This document shows, in pieces, positions 7,816 to 13,657 of a stretch of 14,895 nt of DNA. The position numbers and the translations under genes are program-made. Origin of the DNA: Enterovirga sp. (GTDB taxonomy: Bacteria; Pseudomonadota; Alphaproteobacteria; Rhizobiales; Beijerinckiaceae). The DNA lies in NCBI GenBank assembly GCA_028290385.1, contig JAQGJZ010000550.1, positions 1 to 14,895 on the forward strand, in the 5' to 3' direction. A model generated the notes under the pieces. The model ran no database searches. It had not been told where the DNA came from and worked only from the letters and a program-made list of their open reading frames with translations. Within the stretch, counting starts at the first letter, position 1. The number at the start of each line of letters is the position of its first letter.

Positions 7816-7955
7816 CACCCGAGCAGGGCGCGAACGACGAGCGCCCCGACCAGAATCACGATGATGCCGAGGAGCAGCCGCGTGCGCAGCCAGCCGGCAC
7901 GCTTGCGCGCAAGGTCGCGCCGACCTTCCTCGTCGTCATCCCGGATCGGGTGCAT
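7803..7955 (-). CDS. 50-residue single-span membrane protein
   Basis: A short ORF beginning MHPIRDDDEEGRRD. A charged N-terminus of about 25 residues (DDDEE, then RRDLARKRAGWLRTR) is followed by one hydrophobic segment, LLLGIIVILVGALVV, and a short Gly-rich tail. The layout, with positive residues just before the span, predicts one inner-membrane helix with the N-terminus in the cytoplasm. The composition is clearly protein-like rather than a chance frame. No strong ribosome binding site is visible, which is the main doubt. It lies between the esterase (stop at 8007) and the small secreted protein gene, all on the minus strand. No family recognised. Confidence 0.6.
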   Translation of the reverse strand: MHPIRDDDEEGRRDLARKRAGWLRTRLLLGIIVILVGALVVRALLGWGQG

Positions 7956-8006
7956 GCGGCATTGTCGGCCCGGCGCGGCGCGTTGTCGAGGCCGCGCCCG
8001 CGCCGC

Positions 8007-9224
8007 TCAGCGCTTGGTCAGCCCGGCCGCCGCGAACGCGTTCTGGATCACCTGCAGCACCTGCGGCGGGAGCGAGCGCGGCACGCCGAACGGCATCTCG
8101 GGGCCAGCCTCCGGGCTGTCAGCATGCGGCGGCAGGATCTCGCCGTCGAGCGCCTGCGGCGCCTCACGCGTCGCTGATGCGCCGGCGCGCACGGGGGTTT
8201 GGCGCGGAACGGCGACGCCGTCCGGCACGTCCTCGGCAAGGCCGAAGAAGCGCGCGATGTGGTGGCTCGAGGACAGCCCGACGTCGAGCATGAACGGGCC
8301 GGCCGCGCCGCCCTCCATGTCGCCCTGCCCGACTGCGAGCGGCGTGCCGTGCCCCATGCCCGGGATCGCGAAGGATTCCACGACCTCCCTCCCCGCCCCG
8401 TCGCGCCAGACCTCGCGCGAATGGCTGGCCAGAAGGTTGCGCTCGCTGGGCATGACGGGCAGGCCATGCACGTCCGTCCACTGCTTCACGAGCTCGGTCG
8501 CATTGGTCGGCTGCACGACGTGGTCGCTCGCCCCGTGCCAGATGGAGACCCGCGGCCAGGCGCCCCGGTGCGGGGATGCGGCGCGCACGAGGTCGCCCCA
8601 CTCGCGGGCCGAGCGTGTCCGGCCCTGGAACATGCATTCCAACGCCTCCTGCACGTTCCGGGCCGCCCCATACGGGAGCCCGGCGATGATGGCGCCGGCG
8701 TTGAACAGCTCGGGATAGGTGGCGAGCAGGGCGGCGGCCATGGCGCCGCCGGCGGACAGCCCGGTCACGAAGATGCGGGAGCGATCGACCCCATGGTCCT
8801 GCACAGCCCGCTCGATCATCTGCCGGATCGACAGCGCCTCGCCGGAGCCGCGCGCCGTGTCGTCGGGCAGAAACCAGCTGAAGCAGGATTTCGGGTTGTT
8901 GGCGGCCGTTTGCTCGGGGAACAGCAGCACGAAGCCATGCCGGTCGGCAAGGTCGGACCAGCCGGAGCCGTCGTTGTAGCCTTCGGGCGTCTGCGTGCAG
9001 CCGTGCAGGACGACCACCAGCGCGGGCGACGCGGCGAGGCGCTCCGGCACGTAGGTCAGCATCCCCAAATTGCCCGGGTTGGAGCCGAACCCCTCCACGC
9101 GCGTCAGGGCTGTCCGGGCGCCTTGCCCGGCCCCGGTCGGCATCGCGCGCGCCATCCGCAGAAGGCCCTCGAACAGCTTTTGGCGCTGCCTGAGGCCGGA
9201 CAGGTTCGATTGGAGTCCGCGCAT
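8007..9224 (-). CDS. PHB-depolymerase-family esterase (alpha/beta hydrolase)
   Basis: An alpha/beta-hydrolase of 405 residues related to short-chain polyhydroxyalkanoate depolymerases and feruloyl/acetylxylan esterases. The oxyanion-hole segment VVLHGCTQTP lies around residues 71-80. The nucleophile is in GLSAGG with Ser157. The likely acid is D234 in HGASDHVV, and the catalytic His is H292 in GMGHGTP. CFSWF near 114 is typical of the family. No classical signal peptide is visible, so the protein may be intracellular; the true substrate (PHB oligomer or another ester) is not determined. About 75 residues after the catalytic domain form a Pro/Ala-rich linker and a short amphipathic end (LPPQVLQVIQNAFAAAGL) that is not part of the hydrolase fold. 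The start is chosen as the ATG at 9224; an in-frame ATG at 9308 would add a leader of 28 residues. Neither has a strong ribosome binding site. Confidence 0.9.
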   Translation of the reverse strand: MRGLQSNLSGLRQRQKLFEGLLRMARAMPTGAGQGARTALTRVEGFGSNPGNLGMLTYVPERLAASPALVVVLHGCTQTPEGYNDGSGWSDLADRHGFVLLFPEQTAANNPKSCFSWFLPDDTARGSGEALSIRQMIERAVQDHGVDRSRIFVTGLSAGGAMAAALLATYPELFNAGAIIAGLPYGAARNVQEALECMFQGRTRSAREWGDLVRAASPHRGAWPRVSIWHGASDHVVQPTNATELVKQWTDVHGLPVMPSERNLLASHSREVWRDGAGREVVESFAIPGMGHGTPLAVGQGDMEGGAAGPFMLDVGLSSSHHIARFFGLAEDVPDGVAVPRQTPVRAGASATREAPQALDGEILPPHADSPEAGPEMPFGVPRSLPPQVLQVIQNAFAAAGLTKR

Positions 9225-9565
9225 GGTGTGATTCCCGCACAGCCGCGATGCTGCACTGCACAACGATGGTGACGCAACGGCCTGCCCGCAACGGTTGTTC
9301 CCCGCCATGCGCGCTTTCGCGCCCGGTCAATCGGCTGAACAGCCGGCGATCATCAGGGCGCGTAGTCAAATATTTTCCAGGTGATCTTGCCGTTACGCCT
9401 GGTTGCGGCTACGTATAGACATCGACTTTGGCCGGACAATCGGGCCGTCGCTCCTGGCATAGCCGAGCGCACGTTCAGACTTCTTCTCCAATCTTCGACA
9501 GCGGAGACGGGTGACGCATCCAGCGGACGCCCTGCTTACGTGCAAGTTTCGTCAGGACTATCTCA
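9225..9565. promoter_or_regulatory. Divergent intergenic region with probable long cold-shock leader
   Basis: 341 bases without a supported gene lie between the esterase and the cold-shock gene. Facing the cold-shock gene, a weak sigma70-like pair may be TTGCCG (9387-9392) and TACGTA (9410-9415) with a 17-base spacer. If that is right, the transcript has a 5' leader of about 145 bases, as is common for cold-shock mRNAs. The AGGA at 9554-9557 is the ribosome binding site. A 62-codon frame at 9381-9569 crosses this stretch but has no coding character. Confidence 0.3.
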
Positions 9566-9775
9566 ATGATCTCAGGCACCGTAAAATTCTACAACGACAT
9601 GAAGGGCTTCGGCTTCATCGCTCCCGAGGATGGCAGCAAGGACGTGTTTGTCCATGCGACCGCCCTGGAGCGGGCCGGGATCCGCGGCCTCGCGGAAGGC
9701 CAGCGGGTGTCGTTCGACACCGAGGCGGACCGCCGGTCCGGCAAGATCGCGGTCGGAAACATCCAGATCGCCTGA
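9566..9775 (+). CDS. Cold-shock domain protein (CspA family)
   Basis: A single cold-shock domain of 69 residues, the usual length for the family. It is an OB-fold that binds single-stranded RNA and DNA and acts as an RNA chaperone or transcription antiterminator. RNP1 reads KGFGFI (residues 13-18) and RNP2 reads VFVHATAL (27-34); the opening [15 protein letters not shown] is diagnostic. The ATG follows AGGA with an 8-base spacer. It has its own strong terminator and a long upstream leader, so it is probably a monocistronic unit regulated at mRNA level. Whether it is cold-induced or constitutive cannot be read from the protein. Confidence 0.96.
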   Translation: MISGTVKFYNDMKGFGFIAPEDGSKDVFVHATALERAGIRGLAEGQRVSFDTEADRRSGKIAVGNIQIA

Positions 9776-9784
9776 TCCGGTTCG

Positions 9785-9818
9785 AGGGGAGAAGCGCCGC
9801 TTCTCCCCTTTCTTTTTT
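9785..9818 (+). terminator. Rho-independent terminator of the cold-shock gene
   Basis: A near-perfect hairpin, AGGGGAGAAGCG pairing with CGCTTCTCCCCT, is followed at once by TTCTTTTTT. It starts ten bases after the stop codon of the cold-shock gene. Strong, textbook intrinsic terminator. Confidence 0.92.
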
Positions 9819-9834
9819 GGTGCAGGAGGCTCCC

Positions 9835-10038
9835 TTGGCGAGATTCGTAGGACACGCAGTCGGCCGCACGCTTGCCGAGACGGTTGAGCGGGCAACCGGC
9901 TATCTTTCCGGCAAGGAAATGCCGAAGGCGAACGTCGTCACGCGCGGCAGGCGCTTCTCGGCCCGGCCCGCCCCCAAGACCGCGTCCGAGACCGAAGCCC
10001 TGAAGGCCGAGCCCGAGGCGCACGACGCGGGCGAGTAG
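9835..10038 (+). CDS. Small hypothetical protein, 67 residues, TTG start
   Basis: A reading frame beginning at TTG with a perfect AGGAGG five bases upstream; the first residues are MARFVGHAVGRTLAETV. The N-terminal half (to about SGKEMPK) looks like a short amphipathic helix. The C-terminal half is Ala/Pro/Glu-rich and probably disordered, ending EAHDAGE. The frame is open further upstream through the cold-shock gene, but that part is only a shadow of that gene; the strong ribosome binding site after the terminator fixes the start. Expression would need read-through of the terminator or a promoter hidden inside it. No family recognised. Confidence 0.6.
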   Translation: MARFVGHAVGRTLAETVERATGYLSGKEMPKANVVTRGRRFSARPAPKTASETEALKAEPEAHDAGE

Positions 10039-10100
10039 CCCGCACCCCGCGCCGGCGGCACCAAGGCGCGGGCCGCCCGCGCAACTTTGGTGGTCGCCGG

Positions 10101-10112
10101 GCGTTGGGTCCC
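10101..10112. repeat. 12-bp direct repeat, copy 1 (gcgttgggtccc)
   Basis: This motif is repeated exactly at 10397-10408. This copy sits just before the ribosome binding site of the RMF-like gene; the second lies about 100 bases past its stop. The matches extend as CGG after one mismatched base. Function unknown. Confidence 0.7.
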
Positions 10113-10126
10113 TCGGGAGGCCGACC

Positions 10127-10300
10127 GTGTACGATCGAACAAGGGTCCTCGACGAAGGGATGCAGGCCGGCCTGGACGGGCTGCCGATCCACGATTGCCC
10201 CTATCCCGCCGGCTCGAACGCGTCCGAGATCTGGCGCGAAGGCTGGGAATGCGCCGCAGGCGAGCCCGACCCGGCCGAACCCACGGACATCGCGGCCTAG
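10127..10300 (+). CDS. RMF-like (ribosome modulation factor / CrpP-type) small protein
   Basis: A 57-residue protein starting at GTG with GGGAGG six bases upstream. Residues 11-26 read GMQAGLDGLPIHDCPY, followed by W36 and GW at 39-40. This matches the pattern G-x-QAG-x2-G-x5-CPY, then W-x2-GW, that I recall for gammaproteobacterial RMF, with a one-residue insertion between CPY and the first Trp. RMF binds the 30S subunit and helps dimerise ribosomes into inactive 100S particles in stationary phase. The start of this protein is less basic than RMF and its last 15 residues are acidic (EPDPAEPTD), so rRNA binding may differ, and a CrpP-like role in another pathway is possible. Domain similarity is seen in the sequence; function is inferred. 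The gene stands alone on the plus strand between the 67-residue protein and the methyltransferase-fold gene. Confidence 0.78.
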   Translation: MYDRTRVLDEGMQAGLDGLPIHDCPYPAGSNASEIWREGWECAAGEPDPAEPTDIAA

Positions 10301-10549
10301 CTGCCCGGTCCGCCCCCCCTTTCGCAACCAGACCGATGTTGCCGTCGCGCGCAATCGCAGGCACCTATGCGGCCGCTCCGGCGCCTGCGCGACCGAGCGT
10401 TGGGTCCCGCGGACACCCGGGCGACCAGAGGGCCGTGTGGGACACCTGCCTGTGAGATCAAAGACGACGACGACGGCGAGCCGGTCCATGTCCGGCTCTG
10501 AGATCGCTGCGCTCCGGCCGGCCGACGCAGCCGCACAGGGGCGGCGCAC
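10301..10549. other. Intergenic stretch with second copy of the 12-bp repeat
   Basis: 249 bases between the RMF-like gene and the methyltransferase-fold gene. They hold the second gcgttgggtccc copy (10397-10408) and a run of GAC codon-like repeats near 10460. A 44-codon frame ending EIKDDDDGEPVHVRL reads through the latter, but it lacks a ribosome binding site and I do not call it. The promoter of the downstream gene is probably here but I cannot point to it. Confidence 0.4.
10397..10408. repeat. 12-bp direct repeat, copy 2 (gcgttgggtccc)
   Basis: Exact second copy of the motif at 10101-10112, in the intergenic region after the RMF-like gene. Confidence 0.7.
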
Positions 10550-11311
10550 GTGAGCTCCGCAACCCAGCGCGTCGCGCGCGGCTATCAGGACGCGGCCAGC
10601 CTCGGCCCCTGGACCGAACTCGGCCGGACCGAGATCCCCGGCGCGCCGGGCCTCATGCGCCTGATGCAGCGCGGCCAGGAGCTCTCCATCGCGGTCGGCA
10701 CCGCCGAGCTAATGACCAACCAGTTCCGGAGCTCGGAGCGCGCCTTGGGGACGCTGACCTGCGCGCGCCTGCAGGACCGCCCCGCGCCCCGCGTGCTGAT
10801 CGGTGGGCTCGGCATGGGGTTTACGCTCCGGGGCGCCCTCGACGCACTCGGACCCGATGCCTCCGTGATCGTCGCGGAACTCGTGCCCGCCGTGGCCGAA
10901 TGGGCGCGCGGCCCGCTGTCGTCGCTGTTCGAAGGCTGCCTCGACGACCCTCGCCTCGAGATCCGGGTCGAGGACGTGCACCGGACCATCCAGTCCGGCC
11001 CGGCGCAGTTCGACGCCATCCTGCTCGACGTGGACAACGGCGCGCACGGGCTGACTCGGCCCGCGAATGACCGCCTGTACGACGTGCACGGGCTCCGGCG
11101 CGCCCGCTTTGCGCTGCGGCCCAAGGGCATCCTAGCGGTCTGGTCCGGCGGACCGGATCGGAAGTTCAAGGCCCGGCTGAAGCTCGCAGGCTTCGACGTG
11201 ACCGAGGAACGCGTCTACGCCAACGGCATCAGCGGCCGTCGGCATGTCCTTTGGCTCGCGACTCGCCCCGAGGCCCCGGCCGATCAGGACGGGACAACGG
11301 CGGCCTCCTGA
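10550..11311 (+). CDS. Spermidine-synthase-like / SAM-methyltransferase-fold protein
   Basis: A 253-residue Rossmann-fold protein of the spermidine-synthase-like group. The nucleotide-binding motif is VLIGGLGMGFTLR at 82-94, the acidic end of strand 2 is VAELVPAV at 108-115, and motif IV is FDAILLDVDNG at 154-164. True spermidine synthases have GGGDG and a D-x2-DP loop that positions the polyamine. Here the glycine motif is GGLGMG and the loop reads DVDNG, so aminopropyl transfer is doubtful; a SAM-dependent methyltransferase or unassigned role is as likely. The GTG start has AGGGGCGG upstream and the first 30 residues look coding, so I keep it. It is followed by a hairpin terminator. The small RMF-like gene lies upstream on the same strand, but 249 bases separate them, so an operon is uncertain. 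Confidence 0.85.
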   Translation: MSSATQRVARGYQDAASLGPWTELGRTEIPGAPGLMRLMQRGQELSIAVGTAELMTNQFRSSERALGTLTCARLQDRPAPRVLIGGLGMGFTLRGALDALGPDASVIVAELVPAVAEWARGPLSSLFEGCLDDPRLEIRVEDVHRTIQSGPAQFDAILLDVDNGAHGLTRPANDRLYDVHGLRRARFALRPKGILAVWSGGPDRKFKARLKLAGFDVTEERVYANGISGRRHVLWLATRPEAPADQDGTTAAS

Positions 11312-11317
11312 CACGCG

Positions 11318-11342
11318 AAGGGCGCTTCGGGCGCCCTTTCGC
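11318..11342 (+). terminator. Rho-independent-like terminator
   Basis: An 8-bp perfect stem, AAGGGCGC with GCGCCCTT and a TTCGG loop, begins seven bases after the stop codon of the methyltransferase-fold gene. The T-run is short (TTTC), so termination may be partial. It also faces the end of the convergent LVIVD gene. Confidence 0.7.
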
Positions 11343-11399
11343 CGGGGGCAGGCGGAGCGGCGGCCCCAAGGCCACCGCTCGATGCTGCGTCACGCGCGC

Positions 11400-12929
11400 T
11401 CAGTCATCCCAGCCCACATTGACGTGCGGGACGGACCATTCCGACACGCGCTTCGGCTCGAGCACCGGCTCGCCGAGGCAGGGCGCCGACAGGCAATACA
11501 GCCCCGCATGCGTCGACAGCCAGATCAGGTTGCGATCCCATTCGATGAACACCGCCTCGGTCGTGCCGCGGCGCCAGCTCATGTAGTTCTCCATCTCGCC
11601 GTCGCGCGGCGGCACGAAGTAGCCGACCTCCGTCGGGTTGGTGGGATCGGCAATGTCGAACAGGCGCAGCCCCGCATTGAGATACGACAGGGCGACGATG
11701 TTTGGGCGCGCCCGCCCGGGCGCGATCCAGTTCTGCATCACGCGTGAGCTGAAGCGTCCGCGCGCCATCGCGAAGTCCCGGTACGGCGCGTCGGGATGGG
11801 GGATCGGGCGGGGAAACAGCCCGATGATGCGCGGGTTCGCGGCATCTTTGACGTCGACCACGTAGCTGGTGTGGAACGGCTCGCGGCAGTCGGATTCCAG
11901 CGATTCAGGGATCGCGATGACGAGGTCCTGCAGTTGCGGGAAGCGCTGCGGATCGGCACAGACCGGCACGACGTGGTGATACGGGATGCCGCCGATGGCC
12001 TCGAGCGGATGCGTGACCTTCCCAAAAACCGTCGGGTTGCGGATGTCCGACAGGTCGTGGACATACATCCCGAAATGGCCCCAGCCGCCATACCCGACAG
12101 TTCCGCCATCCTCGACCCGAACCGGAACGACGCAGGGCGTCCGGTTTCCGGTCCATGAGCATTGGTCGCCGGCGAACGGGTAGGTCGTCCGATACAGTTC
12201 CTCTTCGTCCAGCCGCTGCCCGGGAACCCACCAGCGCGAGACTTCCTTGATGTTGGCCGGATCGGTCATGTCGACGATCATCAGGCCGTTGCTATAGACG
12301 CGCTCGGTGCTTTCCATGCGCAGCTGGTCGTCCCAGCCGCACGCCAGATACGCGTATTGCCCGCCGTCATAGAAGGGGCAGTGGACGCCGAAGCCGGACT
12401 TGCCGGTATCGAATTCGCTCAGCAGTTCAGGCTTTTCCGGGTTCGTGACGTCGTAGGTCCTGATGCCGCGAAAGCCCTGATTGTCGATGGCCGTCTTCGC
12501 GTACTCCGCATGGTATTTGCCGCGCGGAAACTGCTGCGTGCCGGGCGTCAGCGGCATCTGATGCGCAACGACACGAATCCACTTCTTGAGCCGGGTGTTG
12601 AAGACGCAGCTCTGAAACGTCCCGAGATTGCCCTCGCGGATGACGGTCGGCTTGGTCGGGTCGGTGATGTCCATCCAGCCGCCCTGGAAGGCGATCATCC
12701 GGCGCTCGCCTTTCGCCCACAGGCACGAGTGCTCGTCTCCGAAGAACTGGAGATTGACGCCCGGAAAATACCCGAGGACCTCGACGTTGGAGGCGTATTG
12801 ATTGCGATCGAGATAGGTCAGGGCGCCGGCCGGCAGGCGCAACGGCACGACCCCGCCACCGGGCATGACGCTGAACCTCTCCGCCTCGGCAAATTGCGAG
12901 AGCGCCGACCGATCCTCGTCTTGTCCCAT
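11400..12929 (-). CDS. LVIVD-repeat beta-propeller protein
   Basis: A protein of 509 residues built from repeats of the LVIVD type (hydrophobic strand, D, then DPxxP). At least six can be read: WMDITDPTKPTVI near 85-97, IRTYDVTNPEKPELL near 156-170, LMIVDMTDPANIKEV near 216-230, MYVHDLSDIRNPTVF near 288-302, YVVDVKDAANPRIIG near 356-370, and LRLFDIADPTNPTEV near 421-435. Such repeats form beta-propeller blades; the ligand or partner of this family is mostly unknown. Conserved-looking His and Cys (GVHCPFYDGG, YHHVVPVCADP) could bind metal, but this is inference. The start at 12929 has GGAG about eight bases upstream and gives a compact N-terminus; an in-frame ATG at 13103 would add 58 residues of non-coding character. 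No signal peptide is visible, so it is probably cytoplasmic. Confidence 0.85.
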   Translation of the reverse strand: MGQDEDRSALSQFAEAERFSVMPGGGVVPLRLPAGALTYLDRNQYASNVEVLGYFPGVNLQFFGDEHSCLWAKGERRMIAFQGGWMDITDPTKPTVIREGNLGTFQSCVFNTRLKKWIRVVAHQMPLTPGTQQFPRGKYHAEYAKTAIDNQGFRGIRTYDVTNPEKPELLSEFDTGKSGFGVHCPFYDGGQYAYLACGWDDQLRMESTERVYSNGLMIVDMTDPANIKEVSRWWVPGQRLDEEELYRTTYPFAGDQCSWTGNRTPCVVPVRVEDGGTVGYGGWGHFGMYVHDLSDIRNPTVFGKVTHPLEAIGGIPYHHVVPVCADPQRFPQLQDLVIAIPESLESDCREPFHTSYVVDVKDAANPRIIGLFPRPIPHPDAPYRDFAMARGRFSSRVMQNWIAPGRARPNIVALSYLNAGLRLFDIADPTNPTEVGYFVPPRDGEMENYMSWRRGTTEAVFIEWDRNLIWLSTHAGLYCLSAPCLGEPVLEPKRVSEWSVPHVNVGWDD

Positions 12930-13310
12930 GTGTCGAACTCCGGATGTGACGGTGCTGATGGCCATGCGGGCGGTGATGGCCGCCCTGGACGCGAAATCGA
13001 CTGCACGGGATCGGGCTTTGCTGGGGGTGGTCGCGCGCCATCCCGGACGTCGCAGGACAAGCGGCAGCTTCCGCGAAGATGACCGGTTGTTCGCAGGCTC
13101 CACGAACCTGCGTGCACATCGGACATATTCGGCAGAGCGGCCCGGATCACGGATCCGCCGACCACTTCCTCAGATGTTGGGCCGTCTCCCCTGCCGCCGC
13201 TCGCGTCAGGTAGACGCTAGCCAACTTGAATAGACTTGAACAAGCGGAAACTCAGGTCAAGCGGGCGCTTTGGTCTGCAGCCCGTTCCAGCCGCGCGGCG
13301 GCGGCGCAAC
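12930..13310. other. Intergenic stretch upstream of the LVIVD gene
   Basis: 381 bases without a supported gene. They include the 5' region of the LVIVD gene (minus strand), a short inverted repeat CGGATC-ACG-GATCCG at 13143-13157, and a near-duplicated acttgaa (ttgaatagacttgaac) near 13225-13240. Open frames crossing it (for example 12865-13233, plus) start inside the LVIVD gene and have no ribosome binding site or recognisable domain. The base composition is a little lower in GC than that of the flanking genes. Confidence 0.5.
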
Positions 13311-13562
13311 TCACATCGGCTCGCGGGCCGCTTTCAGGACCGACTCGGCGGTCGCCCTGATCCGCACGTCCGACAGGTCGTTCTCGCCGACCTGCCCTTC
13401 GAGCGCGTCCTGCACGGCGCCGCGGTCGATCGGCCCCGCGCGAAGCTCGCCGGCAAGGGACGCGATCTGCGCGGCCGGCTCGGCGCAATCCGGGCATTGC
13501 CGGGCGATGCCCATCGCGAGGTCCACGATCGTGCCCAGGAGCGCGTCCGGATCGTTCGACAT
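13311..13562 (-). CDS. Small hypothetical protein with a CxxC motif
   Basis: An 83-residue protein with a strong GGAGGAGG ribosome binding site about five bases before the ATG, which supports a real gene. It contains one CPDC at residues 23-26, too little for a zinc ribbon on its own, though it could form a site as a dimer. The rest is predicted helical and acidic. It has no membrane segment or signal peptide. It is divergent from hrpB across 95 bases. No family recognised. Confidence 0.7.
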   Translation of the reverse strand: MSNDPDALLGTIVDLAMGIARQCPDCAEPAAQIASLAGELRAGPIDRGAVQDALEGQVGENDLSDVRIRATAESVLKAAREPM

Positions 13563-13657
13563 CGGGTCCTCCTCCGCGCAGCTTCCTCCAGCCGGATCGC
13601 GCTGTCGAGCCGCGAATGCGACTTGCCCGGGGCGAGGCGGCGCTCCATGACCCGGCG

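Noticed and set aside
8199..9272. 357-codon plus-strand ORF opposite the esterase
   Set aside because: Antisense shadow; the esterase has a complete catalytic triad on the other strand.
9381..9569. 62-codon frame upstream of the cold-shock gene
   Set aside because: It lies in the likely mRNA leader, has no ribosome binding site and ends inside the cold-shock start region.
10368..10502. 44-codon frame ending EIKDDDDGEPVHVRL
   Set aside because: The acidic end looks protein-like but stems from a GAC repeat; there is no ribosome binding site and no support in the first half.
12162..13082. 306-codon plus-strand ORF opposite the LVIVD gene
   Set aside because: Shadow of a repeat protein with clear family motifs.
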